DNA of 64,000 nucleotides from Segatella baroniae B14 (GTDB lineage Bacteria; Bacteroidota; Bacteroidia; Bacteroidales; Bacteroidaceae): positions 92,501 to 156,500 of the forward strand of contig NZ_CP091800.1 of assembly GCF_022024235.1 (NCBI RefSeq), written 5' to 3'. The translations under genes and the position numbers were made by a program. Shown one piece after another: positions 9,694-19,016 of the stretch. The notes below the pieces were generated by a model that made no database searches, was not told the DNA's origin, and worked only from the letters and a program-made list of their open reading frames with translations. The first letter of the stretch is position 1. The number at the start of each line of letters is the position of its first letter.

Positions 9694-10089
9694 TTAGTCG
9701 TAATAATGGTTCAGATGGTGTTTGTGACGAGCATGATGATGCTGATGATGTGCTGCATCACGCTTGATTAGTTCTTGGTCATGCTTGGGATGATAGAGAT
9801 TCTTCATCTTTTTATATTCACGATATTGACTTCTTGTCAGCACCCTATCCAGTCTTTTATTTCTTTCTTTCCAAGCAATAACGTCACGTTGCTTGTTGTT
9901 CACATTACGCATATAATCCAAATTAATGGCAAATACATCCCGGTACTGATCTCGAGAAAGTCTTAATTCTCTTGCCATAGCATTGGTCATGCGTAGTGCT
10001 TCGTTTCTTACGTAACTATATGTCATTGCATTGACAGTAGTGGTCAACATGACCATGAAAGCTACTAATAATGTTTTTAATCCTTTCAT
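9694..10089 (-). CDS. secreted His-rich small protein
   Basis: Encodes 131 aa: signal peptide (about 1-21, cleavage after VNA), a helical charged middle (RMTNAMARELRLSRDQYRDV, then VNNKQRDVIAWKERNKRLDRVLTRSQYREYKK) and a tail packed with histidines (HHQHHHARHKHHLNH, about 113-127). The helical part with repeated R/K-x-Y recalls periplasmic Spy/CpxP-type proteins or Bacteroidota DUF4890-like proteins; I cannot decide. The tail should bind divalent metal such as Ni, Zn or Cu. A -7 box TATCTTTG (10121-10128) lies 32 nt upstream. It may act in envelope stress or metal buffering. Confidence 0.7.
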   Translation of the reverse strand: MKGLKTLLVAFMVMLTTTVNAMTYSYVRNEALRMTNAMARELRLSRDQYRDVFAINLDYMRNVNNKQRDVIAWKERNKRLDRVLTRSQYREYKKMKNLYHPKHDQELIKRDAAHHQHHHARHKHHLNHYYD

Positions 10090-10289
10090 AATTCTCTATT
10101 TTTATTTGTTCTTTCTATCGCAAAGATAGCGAATGCTAAAAAGATGACGAAAGAATAATCTCTATTTCAAATAGGAATTTTCCTATCTAAAATAGGTATA
10201 TTAGAAAGTTGTTCTGAATAATGATGTCGGGACTAATCGTATTTTAATTTGCCCAAAAGATTCGGCTATTCTTCCTTTTTTTCGTATTT

Positions 10290-11834
10290 TTGCATAGTAT
10301 ATATAATAGGTATAGGCTTATCAAACAAAAACAGCGCATATATGTAGCCATCGATCTGAAGTCGTACTACAGTTCTGTGGAATGTGTAGCCAGAGGTCTC
10401 GATCCTTTGACTACCAATCTTGTTGTAGCAGACGAGAGCAGAACCGAAAAAACCATCTGTTTGGCGGTTTCGCCCATGCTTAAAGCCTGTCATATTGGTG
10501 GCAGAGCTCGTCTATTTGAGGTGGTGCAACGCATACGCGAGATAAACCAAGATCGCCTATCACGCATACCCGACCATCGCTTTAAAGGCAAATCTGCTCT
10601 TGCACACGAACTTCGTGAACACAAAGACTGGGAAGTAGACTATATCATAGCACCTCCACGAATGGCAGAATATATCCGCATCAGCTCTAAAATATACGGC
10701 ATCTATCTGAAATACATTGCGGCAGAAGACATTCATGTGTATTCTATCGACGAAGTCTTTATGGATGTTACCGATTATCTGGCTTCGTATAAGAAGTCTG
10801 CTCATGAATTGACAATGGATATTATTCATGACATCTTGAATGAAACGGGTATCACGGCGACAGCTGGTATCGGAAGTAATCTCTATCTGGCTAAAGTGGC
10901 TATGGATGTTGTAGCCAAACATGTGCCTGCAGACAAGGATGGTGTACGTATCGCAGAACTTGATGAAATGACTTATCGCAAACAACTTTGGGATCATCAG
11001 CCACTTACCGATTTCTGGCGAATAGGACATGGTATCGCTGAAAAACTGGAAAATTACGGCATGCATACCATGGGCGATGTGGCCCGGTACTCACTGACCC
11101 ATGAAGAACAACTTTATCGCCTATTTGGTGTTAATGCAGAACTGATCATTGATCACGCCTGGGGATGGGAGCCTTGTACGATGAAATATATCAAGGCCTA
11201 TAAACCTCAGGCTAATTCGCTCGGATCAGGACAAGTATTACAGTCTGCATATACTTTTGAAAAGGCACTTGTCGTCATGAAGGAAATGGCTGAAGCCTTA
11301 TCACTTGATCTTGTAGACAAGCATCTGGTTACCCGTCAAATCGTTATTAATATCGGTTATGACCGGGAATCACTTGATAATCCTGCTATTGCTTCAAAGT
11401 ATACCGGTGCTGTAGGCTATGATTACTATGGGCGCAAGGTTCCCAAATCGGCTCACAGTACTGCTAACTTAGACCAACTTACTTCTTCTACCCGCCTCAT
11501 TCGTGATGCTGTAGTAGCCCTTTATTATCGTATCACAGACCCCAAATTGCTCGTGAGACGACTGAATATTACTGCTTGCAACATCGTAGACGAAAGCGAA
11601 GCAGAAAAAGAGCAGCATGCTCCTATGCAACTCGATTTATTCGCCGATAACGAAGCCTTAATCGAAGATAAACAAAAAAAACAGAACGAGCTGACAAAAG
11701 AACGAAAAATGCAAAAGGCCATGCTGAGCATCAAAAAGAAATTTGGCAAGAATGCGATTCTCAAAGGACTTGACTTTGATGAGGGTGCAACTACCAAAGA
11801 AAGAAATAACCAAATAGGTGGGCATAAAGCCTAA
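10290..11834 (+). CDS. Y-family DNA polymerase (DinB/UmuC-like)
   Basis: Encodes up to 514 aa. Near the N-terminus YVAIDLKSYYSSVECVARGL is the Y-family motif I with the first catalytic aspartate; VYSIDEVFMDVTDYL (near 150) is the catalytic SIDE-type motif III; TAGIGSNLYLAKVAMD follows, then helix-hairpin-helix and little-finger regions. It is a translesion polymerase for damaged DNA. The start is unsure: the only conventional in-frame start is TTG at 10290, yet TTCG (10261-10264), 20 nt, TATTTTTG (10285-10292) looks like a promoter overlapping it. The C-terminal 60 residues are Lys-rich. The next gene encodes the small partner usual in such operons. Confidence 0.88.
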   Translation: MHSIYNRYRLIKQKQRIYVAIDLKSYYSSVECVARGLDPLTTNLVVADESRTEKTICLAVSPMLKACHIGGRARLFEVVQRIREINQDRLSRIPDHRFKGKSALAHELREHKDWEVDYIIAPPRMAEYIRISSKIYGIYLKYIAAEDIHVYSIDEVFMDVTDYLASYKKSAHELTMDIIHDILNETGITATAGIGSNLYLAKVAMDVVAKHVPADKDGVRIAELDEMTYRKQLWDHQPLTDFWRIGHGIAEKLENYGMHTMGDVARYSLTHEEQLYRLFGVNAELIIDHAWGWEPCTMKYIKAYKPQANSLGSGQVLQSAYTFEKALVVMKEMAEALSLDLVDKHLVTRQIVINIGYDRESLDNPAIASKYTGAVGYDYYGRKVPKSAHSTANLDQLTSSTRLIRDAVVALYYRITDPKLLVRRLNITACNIVDESEAEKEQHAPMQLDLFADNEALIEDKQKKQNELTKERKMQKAMLSIKKKFGKNAILKGLDFDEGATTKERNNQIGGHKA

Positions 11835-11869
11835 TGAATCTAGTATAATAAGAACGAAAGGAGAAGATT

Positions 11870-12046
11870 ATGACTGGAAAATACGACGATATTATTCATA
11901 TGGAGCATCCCATTTCTAAGAATCATCCACAAATGCCGATGATAAACAGGGCTGCACAGTTTGCTCCCTTTGCTGCACTAACCGGCTACGAAGAAGCATT
12001 GGCTGAAACAAGAAAAAAAAATGAAGAAGATAATAAAGAAGAGTGA
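11870..12046 (+). CDS. YolD-like small partner of Y-family polymerase
   Basis: Encodes 58 aa with the core MTGKYDDIIHMEHPISKNHP, then QMPMINRAAQFAPFAALTGY. This NRAAQFAPFAALTGY block is a conserved short protein I know from genes next to UmuC-like polymerases, often labelled YolD-like. It starts 36 nt after the polymerase stop behind AAAGGAGAAG. Probably a regulator or partner of the polymerase during DNA damage; no biochemical role can be read from the sequence. Confidence 0.8.
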   Translation: MTGKYDDIIHMEHPISKNHPQMPMINRAAQFAPFAALTGYEEALAETRKKNEEDNKEE

Positions 12047-12074
12047 GAAATACTTGCTTTTCTCATTTTAAATA
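12044..12074 (+). terminator. weak terminator
   Basis: TGAGAAA / TTTCTCA hairpin followed by TTTTAAATATTTATTTTT, directly after the 58-aa gene. 12075-12181 holds nothing else I can name. Confidence 0.5.
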
Positions 12075-12181
12075 TTTATTTTTGGAGAAATTTATCGCAT
12101 CAAGATTATTAATCCATCAAAGATCTATGAAAAAATGAACAATAACGGCTAATTCTGTTAAATATCACTTCTCTATCTATC

Positions 12182-12272
12182 ATCGCCTACGATATTTACT
12201 AAACATTGTTAAAACGAAAGCACAATCGCTTGCGATATAAAAAAGAAGCTCTATATTTGCATCGTAAACGAT
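12182..12272 (+). promoter_or_regulatory. promoter with three ATCG-N4-CGAT operators (copy 2)
   Basis: Palindromes ATCGCCTACGAT (12182-12193), ATCGCTTGCGAT (12225-12236) and ATCGTAAACGAT (12261-12272). The middle one carries a -33-like CTTG, and TATATTTG at 12252-12259 is the -7 box, followed after one base by the last operator. A regulator bound here would cover both promoter elements. It drives the rubrerythrin-like gene and glutathione peroxidase, so it is probably stress- or metal-responsive. I cannot name the regulator. Confidence 0.8.
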
Positions 12273-12301
12273 AAGGAACACAAAAAAGACTTTAAAATAA
12301 A

Positions 12302-12715
12302 ATGGAGAAGAAACTATATGGCCTTACCAAAGGCACAGAATTAGAAAAGATGATTACAGCAGCTGCTAATGCCGAAGCAAACGGTACAAAGCAATATTAT
12401 GCGTTAGCACGTATGGCTCGTGAGCAGCAACTTCCTGAAGAAGTTAGCAACACTCTAGAGCAGATGGCTGACCAGGAAAGTAATCACGCAGGCTTCTACG
12501 CAATGCTTAATGGCACCTATCCTGAAGATATCTATGGCATCATGGAAAAAGCAGCCAAAGGTGAGTATGCAGCAGAAAAGGTATTAGCTCCTCTCGCAGA
12601 AGCTCTTCGTGCATTAGGTTCAGAAGAAGGTGCAAAGCAGGTTGAAGAATTCATCCGTCAAGAAATTCATCATGGCGAACTTCTCGAACAATTAATTAAA
12701 AAATATCGTAAGTAA
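12302..12715 (+). CDS. rubrerythrin-like ferritin-fold diiron protein
   Basis: Encodes 137 aa, a four-helix ferritin-like domain. Iron ligands fit E24 (ANAEANG), the ESNH motif (QMADQESNHAGFY, about 56-68), a later Glu in the third helix and the EIHH motif (FIRQEIHHGELL, about 118-130). The C-terminal rubredoxin domain of classical rubrerythrin is missing, so it is a short form. Family members reduce hydrogen peroxide or handle iron in anaerobes. The gene follows the three-operator promoter and precedes glutathione peroxidase by 24 nt, so the pair forms a peroxide-defence operon. Confidence 0.85.
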   Translation: MEKKLYGLTKGTELEKMITAAANAEANGTKQYYALARMAREQQLPEEVSNTLEQMADQESNHAGFYAMLNGTYPEDIYGIMEKAAKGEYAAEKVLAPLAEALRALGSEEGAKQVEEFIRQEIHHGELLEQLIKKYRK

Positions 12716-12739
12716 AACCCTTTAAATAAATATTGAATT

Positions 12740-13285
12740 ATGACAACAGTATATGATTTTAATTTAAAAGACAAAAAAGGCAACGAAGTAAGTCTTTCAC
12801 AGTATCAAGGTAAAGTATTGCTGATTGTAAATACAGCTACAGGTTGTGGTTTCACTCCTCAGTACGAGGAACTCGAGGCTATGTATGGCCGCCTAAAGGA
12901 ACAAGGTCTAGAAATTTTGGACATCCCTTGCGACCAGTTTGGTCACCAGACTCCAGGCAGCGATGAGGAAATTACACAGTTCTGCACGATGAAATTTGGT
13001 ACTGATTTTCCTCAATTCAAGAAGAGCGAAGTTAATGGTGCAAACGAACTTCCTCTCTTTGCATGGTTGAAGAGCCAAAAAGGTTTTGAAGGACAGTATG
13101 AAGAAAAACTTGCTGCTATCATGGAGAAACTTTACAACGAACACAACCCTGAACCACGCAAGAAAGACGATATTCAGTGGAACTTCACTAAATTTGTTGT
13201 TGACAAGAACGGTGCTGTTGTTGCTCGTTTCGAACCAACTGACGACATGAGCAAAGTAGAAGAGTGCATCAAGTCTCTACTCTAA
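12740..13285 (+). CDS. glutathione peroxidase family (thiol peroxidase)
   Basis: Encodes 181 aa. The peroxidatic cysteine is C36 in NTATGCGFTPQYEEL, where most relatives have NVASKCGFT. The supporting residues are present: Gln in CDQFGHQTPGS (about 74-84) and Trp in WNFTKF (about 150). The fold is thioredoxin-like, cytoplasmic. Bacterial members generally use thioredoxin rather than glutathione to reduce peroxides. It forms an operon with the rubrerythrin-like gene and ends shortly before a strong terminator. Confidence 0.93.
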   Translation: MTTVYDFNLKDKKGNEVSLSQYQGKVLLIVNTATGCGFTPQYEELEAMYGRLKEQGLEILDIPCDQFGHQTPGSDEEITQFCTMKFGTDFPQFKKSEVNGANELPLFAWLKSQKGFEGQYEEKLAAIMEKLYNEHNPEPRKKDDIQWNFTKFVVDKNGAVVARFEPTDDMSKVEECIKSLL

Positions 13286-13334
13286 ATCCTTAGGAAGGTT
13301 CAACTTTTTTTAACGGCATATATCTATAACAAAA

Positions 13335-13372
13335 AAAGAAGAGAAGCAGACTCAAGTCAGCTTCTCTTCTTT
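13335..13372. terminator. bidirectional terminator
   Basis: AAAGAAGAGAAGC / GCTTCTCTTCTTT perfect 13-bp stem between the convergent peroxidase and M16 peptidase genes. Confidence 0.9.
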
Positions 13373-13390
13373 GCTTTTCAGCTAAAACAC

Positions 13391-16234
13391 TTATTTGGCA
13401 GACAACATCGTCACCTCGATACGATGATTCTGACGAAGAATATCAGCCGCCAACTTCTGAATATCAGCAGGTGATATTTCATCTACCATTTTTACATAAT
13501 CTTTGTCAAAGTCTTCACCATCTCTGAGCTGATGCCAGATAACATAACTCCAATAGTCATTGGTTATAGCCATCTGTGCATATTGCTTTTTAAGGTATTC
13601 TTTCACCTTAGCCAGACTTGAGGAAACAGGTCCATGCTGAGCAATATTGGCTATCTGCTGATAAATAATCGGATTCAACTCGTCATAGCGGTTAGGGTCT
13701 GCATTATAACTGATACGAATCACTGCATCAGGATTCTGTCGCTTATCAAGATCGAAACTAACACCTACATGGTAAGTTCCCCCCTTCTCTTCACGAACAG
13801 AGTCAGTATAAGCTATCTGCAAGGTACGCGTAAATACATCCAGCAACAGATCGTTCTTTGGTGTAAATGGCAACTGAGCTGTATAGAAGATGCTGACATT
13901 AGCCAAAGGAGTTGCCATCTTTTTATTAAACTTGACTACTTTATTTTCTGTTGAATATTGTGGTACACGAGCATAATTGATACTATCATGCTGATGTGTA
14001 CACTTGCCACAATGTGTCTTAACTGGTAGGGTAGCCAAATACTGAGTCAGTAATGGACGCAAAGAATCGAGATTCACTTTACCGATAATCGTTGCTCTAA
14101 ACTTAGAAGCATCGCTAAAAGCAAACTTGTAAAGTTTAAGAATACGATCATAGTTAGCCTTATCCAATGTATCAGCCACTACCGGACGGGTACGAGGATG
14201 ATTATTATAAAGTGCTGCAGTAACAGAATCATTGAAGGCGACCTTTGGACTAGCACTACGATTGGTCAAGAAAGATTTTGTACGATTGATAAGCGACTGA
14301 TATGCCACAGTATCGCGACGAGGTGAAGTGAAGTAAAGGTAAGCCAACTGCAACATGGTCTTCATATCCTTAACAGAACTGTTTCCACTAATATTCTGGC
14401 GAGTATCACCTACGGAAGGCTGTATTCGAACAGCTTTACCGGTAAGAGCTTTGCGAAGTGCTGTTGCATCAAAATTGCCTACACCACCAGCAGTTACAGC
14501 ACTGGTAATCAGTGACAAGTTTGGAATATCGCGATCTGGAAATAAAGACGTTCCGCCCCATCCTTCCAAAGAGAACAATACTTGGTCTGACTGATAATCT
14601 GTAGGTTTCACATAAACTTTCAAACCATTACTCAAAGTGATTTCGCGAACACCATACTTGCCAAAATCTTTCTCTGCAATAATCTTGCCAGCCTGCGGCA
14701 TATTTGGTGTCAATTCTGCATCTACTTTCTCTTCTTGATAAGCCTCATAAGACTGTGCCTGAGCATCTAGGATAGTTTTTTCAAATTCAGCTTCCGATGG
14801 AATGACAATAGATGGATTTTCGGGAGCATATACCACAAAAGCCTGATTCTGATGAGTTATCAATTTCTGTAGTTCTTGGTTTACTTCCTCCAGAGTTACT
14901 TCTTGGTTCAATTTATCAGACAACTCATCTTCATATTTTGCAGTAATCAATGGTTCACCATACAAGAAGTTTTGCACACACTTATTCACAAAATGGGAAT
15001 TAGTACGATCTTTTTCACTCTTCACAGCGCGCTCAGTACGAGTCTTGTAGAGTGTCTTGGCACGCTCTAATTCTGATGCAGTAAAACCATGCTGGCGAGC
15101 TGCTTCTACAGTAGCTAAGGCCTTGCGGATTCCTCCTAAGATATTATCTTGTTTACAGCTGATACTCAGACTGAACGCATCTTTAGTTCGCGATACGAAA
15201 AAAGTACCAATATGTGATGTCGCACTGAGGAATGGAGGATTAGCCTGCTGACGAACTTCAGCCAATCTACCATTCAGCATTTGAGCTACCAACCAACTGA
15301 TATAGTTGTCACGCAAATACTTCACATTATTCTTTTCGTTGAATGGTGTAGCAGGCAACTTCATATACAGATGAGCCAGGATTATCGGTTGCTCCTTGTC
15401 TTTCTGGATAGACACAATCATCTTGTCATTATCGTTCACCTGATAATATTCGCGCTTAGCAGGATTTTTAACCGCAGGAATCTTTGAGAAAAGACGCTTA
15501 ATCTTAGTTTCCATTTGATCCACATCGAAATCGCCAACGACAACGATAGCCTGAAGATCAGGACGATACCATTTTTGATAATAATCGCGCAAATCTTGAT
15601 AAGCAAAATGATCTACCACATCCATATTACCAATAGGCATACAATCTTCATACTTGGTTCCCTTATATAATTGTGGTGTAGCATCTTCCATCATACGAGA
15701 AACAGCTTTACCTGCACGACGTGTACGCCATTCTTCATGAATTACACCACGCTCTTTATCAATTTCCTTATCTTCGAGCAGGATATAATGACTCCAGTCG
15801 TTAAGTACAAGCAGACACGAATCGATAATTCCCTCGCGCTTAATAGGCGCACTACCAATATGATACACGGTTTCGTCAATAGAAGTATAGGCATTGAGAT
15901 TGGCTCCAAACTTCACTCCGATGGTTTCACACCAAGGCACAATACCCAACTGCTTGCCCTTACCTGGGAAATGCTTGGTACCATTAAAAGCCATGTGTTC
16001 GAGGAAGTGAGCCAAGCCACGCTGACGTGGTTCTTCGAGGATAGAACCCACTTTCTGGGCGATATAGAAATCGGCTAATCCAGCCTCTTTGGCATTATGA
16101 CGAATATAATACGTTAATCCATTCTTCAGTTTACCCACACGTACGGAAGGGTCTTGGTCGAGTGATTGCGCCATTGCCACCCAAGGTGATAACGAAATCA
16201 GCGCAATGACCATTAATCTAAATTTCTTTTTCAT
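13391..16234 (-). CDS. M16 family zinc metallopeptidase (insulinase/pitrilysin-like)
   Basis: Encodes 947 aa with a signal peptide ending VAMAQ (about 22). The catalytic inverted zinc motif is HFLEH (76-80), with the third zinc-ligand glutamate expected in the IHEEWRTRR region (about 170). Four M16 homology domains are expected: the first half active, the second (about 520 on) without the zinc site, as is usual for a fused clam-shell enzyme. It should degrade peptides in the periplasm. The following gene encodes an outer-membrane barrel 34 nt upstream in the same orientation; a shared transcript is possible but no common function is evident. Confidence 0.92.
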   Translation of the reverse strand: MKKKFRLMVIALISLSPWVAMAQSLDQDPSVRVGKLKNGLTYYIRHNAKEAGLADFYIAQKVGSILEEPRQRGLAHFLEHMAFNGTKHFPGKGKQLGIVPWCETIGVKFGANLNAYTSIDETVYHIGSAPIKREGIIDSCLLVLNDWSHYILLEDKEIDKERGVIHEEWRTRRAGKAVSRMMEDATPQLYKGTKYEDCMPIGNMDVVDHFAYQDLRDYYQKWYRPDLQAIVVVGDFDVDQMETKIKRLFSKIPAVKNPAKREYYQVNDNDKMIVSIQKDKEQPIILAHLYMKLPATPFNEKNNVKYLRDNYISWLVAQMLNGRLAEVRQQANPPFLSATSHIGTFFVSRTKDAFSLSISCKQDNILGGIRKALATVEAARQHGFTASELERAKTLYKTRTERAVKSEKDRTNSHFVNKCVQNFLYGEPLITAKYEDELSDKLNQEVTLEEVNQELQKLITHQNQAFVVYAPENPSIVIPSEAEFEKTILDAQAQSYEAYQEEKVDAELTPNMPQAGKIIAEKDFGKYGVREITLSNGLKVYVKPTDYQSDQVLFSLEGWGGTSLFPDRDIPNLSLITSAVTAGGVGNFDATALRKALTGKAVRIQPSVGDTRQNISGNSSVKDMKTMLQLAYLYFTSPRRDTVAYQSLINRTKSFLTNRSASPKVAFNDSVTAALYNNHPRTRPVVADTLDKANYDRILKLYKFAFSDASKFRATIIGKVNLDSLRPLLTQYLATLPVKTHCGKCTHQHDSINYARVPQYSTENKVVKFNKKMATPLANVSIFYTAQLPFTPKNDLLLDVFTRTLQIAYTDSVREEKGGTYHVGVSFDLDKRQNPDAVIRISYNADPNRYDELNPIIYQQIANIAQHGPVSSSLAKVKEYLKKQYAQMAITNDYWSYVIWHQLRDGEDFDKDYVKMVDEISPADIQKLAADILRQNHRIEVTMLSAK

Positions 16235-16268
16235 TGTTATATACTTTTTTTATAGTTTTTCTCATCTC

Positions 16269-17918
16269 TTAGAAGTCGACACCCACGATCAGCATTACTG
16301 TAGTATATGCATCTCCTTTGAGATAAGCATCAGTATTGTAAGCTTTAAGATAAGTGCATTTTCCTTCCACATAAGTTTTCATACGAGTTTGTGGAAAGAC
16401 AAACGAATACTTAAGAGCTGCTCCCACCTTAACCTGTGGAGCAGTATAGTATTCATAATCGCGATACAGATAAGCATCCATAGAGGGCGGAGCGGTCTGT
16501 TGGGCTGAAGGTTCTGCAAAAGTCAGGTCTTCATACACATCATCACTCCCCTTCTGATAAGCGAACAGCAATCCTGCTTGCAGAATACCTTGGCGCAAGC
16601 GTATGCGATGACAAGCATCTATATAGCCCTGTACCTGATTGAGTCGCTGTCTGCGATAATAAGGATAACGATAGCCAGTCTGCTTGCGATGTCCGATATT
16701 CACCCCCGTGGCAACCGTCCACCGTGGCAGTTCGTAATCGATGCCCATATCGCCTGTATAACCGATATGGGTATCAACCCATAATTTATCGCCCGTTTTC
16801 ACAGCACCAAAATACTCATACTGCGAAGCCCCTTGTTCATTAAGGGTTTCGAGATAAGCATTCTGATTATTCTCTAATCGTTCCGCACTGATTGATACAT
16901 CCATGCGATGTAAGGAAGTTGGCAGGCGATACGACAAACGTGACTGATAGGTATAGATATGTGAATGATGGCGCATATAAGTGATGGTATAAGCCGACTC
17001 ACGGCCATAGTATCCACTTCTATATTGAGCCATCATACTATGATACCATTGCCACTGTGGAGTAATACGCCAATCTAACTGTACACAGGCTCCATGTCGA
17101 GCAGAGAACAGTGGCTGTTCATTATTGCTTCCTGTATATCCGTTCGTGGTAAACTGTTCCACCTGTCCCATGAAGTTGGCATAGGCTATCAGCGACTTAT
17201 ACACCTTATCACTCTGTCCGTATACTTTAAAGCGAATATTCTCAGTACTGCGTCGATACAGATAATTTGCACCTAAAGATACATGACCAAGAGGCAGATA
17301 AAAACCAGCCGAGAAGGTCAGGTCCATGGCTTTATTCTGATGTCTCAAGTCTTTATACTTGGCCAAATTAGCGGCCGTGAAATCAAAACTAGCCCCCACA
17401 GACCATCCATGCCAAATATCGACACCGACACCACCTTTCAGATGATAAGTGTCACGATGCTCATCCCCCTCATTGGTCAACGAGTCTTCCACAATATCAA
17501 AGGGCAAATGATAAGTATTCAGAAAAGCAGAACCAGCCATATTACTACTGCTCTCATTCTGGTAACTCATACGACCATAAACTACAGTACGAGGCGACAA
17601 CCGATAGACTGACTCAGCAGAAGCACCAAATGTAAGGGTATGGGGAGACTGATCGTAATTCACGAACCCTCCATTCCCCACTGTCATGGATACGGTTGCC
17701 TCTGACAGTGTAGAAGAGCCAAAGCGAATCAAGGCTGAAGGATTATTACCCATCAGCCAAGGATCACTTTGCATCACATACGAAAAATCTCGCATGAGTA
17801 AGCTATCGGTCTTCACCGTTTGAGCTTGTGCCTCAAGAGAACTCAACACCAGAAGTGCTCCAGAGAACAGAAATTTACTCACCACGGATAGAGAACTTCT
17901 GACGTTCGTGGAAATCAT
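16269..17918 (-). CDS. outer-membrane beta-barrel protein (DUF6850-like)
   Basis: Encodes about 549 aa from the Met at 17916-17918 (the frame is open to 17990). That start gives a good signal peptide ending EAQAQ. The rest is alternating aromatic/polar strands (for example YRLSPRTVVYGRMSYQNESS, FSAGFYLPLGHVSLGANYLYRR) ending VMLIVGVDF, a classic barrel terminus. I assign it to the DUF6850 family from its companions: it overlaps by 44 nt the DUF4876-like gene and sits in line with a TonB receptor. It may help assemble or import a ligand with them. Confidence 0.72.
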   Translation of the reverse strand: MISTNVRSSLSVVSKFLFSGALLVLSSLEAQAQTVKTDSLLMRDFSYVMQSDPWLMGNNPSALIRFGSSTLSEATVSMTVGNGGFVNYDQSPHTLTFGASAESVYRLSPRTVVYGRMSYQNESSSNMAGSAFLNTYHLPFDIVEDSLTNEGDEHRDTYHLKGGVGVDIWHGWSVGASFDFTAANLAKYKDLRHQNKAMDLTFSAGFYLPLGHVSLGANYLYRRSTENIRFKVYGQSDKVYKSLIAYANFMGQVEQFTTNGYTGSNNEQPLFSARHGACVQLDWRITPQWQWYHSMMAQYRSGYYGRESAYTITYMRHHSHIYTYQSRLSYRLPTSLHRMDVSISAERLENNQNAYLETLNEQGASQYEYFGAVKTGDKLWVDTHIGYTGDMGIDYELPRWTVATGVNIGHRKQTGYRYPYYRRQRLNQVQGYIDACHRIRLRQGILQAGLLFAYQKGSDDVYEDLTFAEPSAQQTAPPSMDAYLYRDYEYYTAPQVKVGAALKYSFVFPQTRMKTYVEGKCTYLKAYNTDAYLKGDAYTTVMLIVGVDF

Positions 17919-19002
17919 TGGTAGAATTATTGGTATCTTGATAAATGATATGAGCCCCTTGTTTGATAGAAGCCTCAGCATCAATACCACTTGGATCAGT
18001 AGAATTGCCTACACCAAGAGCATAGTTATATACCAATTTGCCTGCATTTTCTGGCAAAGCTTCTGTTGCTTCTTTATCTACATTACGATATAGAGTATGG
18101 CCCAACTTATTAGTCAGTGATACATATCCAGCATCTATATCAGCTGTAAGACGTTTTTTACTAACATTCTCACCACCAGCATTATAGACTTCGATACCAT
18201 CAAGAATCCATGATGTAGGCACCTTGAGATTGGCATATACAGGACCGGTCTTACCTGGGTCGTATATGATATTATCCGTATTGTTAGCATAAACTGCAGG
18301 AGTAACATTCTGCGTCTGGAAGATAAAGAACGCAGGAGAAACAATGCTCAGCGCCCACGCTGTACCCTGCCCATACTTTACCGCTTTAAGATAATGAGAA
18401 GTAGGGATAACATCAGCTGGTGCAGCGTAGCTGCTAGTCTGATTAAATCCTGACTCAGGGTCATAAGTAGTATAATAATCCTTATTGGCATAATTTACAG
18501 AATTACTATAAGTCTGTGTATTGTCGATAGCATTCTTGAAACTGATGACCACTTGCGAATAAGGTTGAATAATTAATGGTGTCTGGAAATACCAGATACC
18601 CATCAGAGCTGGAATATAATCACTATAAGACAGTTGGCCATCTGTAGTATACCAGTAGTTACTAGCAGCACTATTATAAGGTCCTGCAAATCCTACAGCT
18701 AAATTATTAGCTACTGCTACCTGTGAACAGTTATTGTAAAGCACTACACCTTGATCTTTGGTAAAAGAATTAACGCCATCATTAGCCAAACATCCACCAT
18801 TATAAAGTTCCTTTATCAAAATCTGGTCAGCATTCTGATCAGGCAACGAAAAACTTACATTTTTCACCTTAGCAGTAGGAATAGTATCTGTACTACCATC
18901 CTCATGGGTTACTATCATATTCCAGGTTTGAGCCTGTGCACTGAAGAGCGAAACGAATGCAGTTACAAATGTGAGTATAGTTTTTTTCATCATGATATAC
19001 AT
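17875..19002 (-). CDS. DUF4876-like secreted protein (C-terminal part of a split pair)
   Basis: Encodes 375 aa; translation more likely starts at the MM near 18990. A signal peptide ends SAQAQ. The core ILIKELYNGGCLANDGVNSF, KDQGVVLYNNC, then LMGIWYFQTPLIIQPYSQVV resembles the lamin-tail-like portion of DUF4876 proteins, which are coded beside TonB receptors in Bacteroidota. The N-terminal Ig-like portion typical of that family is missing here and seems to be encoded separately at 19570-19962. Probably an outer-surface accessory to the receptor. Confidence 0.65.
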   Translation of the reverse strand: MYIMMKKTILTFVTAFVSLFSAQAQTWNMIVTHEDGSTDTIPTAKVKNVSFSLPDQNADQILIKELYNGGCLANDGVNSFTKDQGVVLYNNCSQVAVANNLAVGFAGPYNSAASNYWYTTDGQLSYSDYIPALMGIWYFQTPLIIQPYSQVVISFKNAIDNTQTYSNSVNYANKDYYTTYDPESGFNQTSSYAAPADVIPTSHYLKAVKYGQGTAWALSIVSPAFFIFQTQNVTPAVYANNTDNIIYDPGKTGPVYANLKVPTSWILDGIEVYNAGGENVSKKRLTADIDAGYVSLTNKLGHTLYRNVDKEATEALPENAGKLVYNYALGVGNSTDPSGIDAEASIKQGAHIIYQDTNNSTNDFHERQKFSIRGE

Positions 19003-19016
19003 ATTGAGTTTTTGGT

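Noticed and set aside
10560..11066. 168-aa minus-strand frame
   Set aside because: Antisense shadow of the Y-family polymerase, with no promoter or recognisable protein content.
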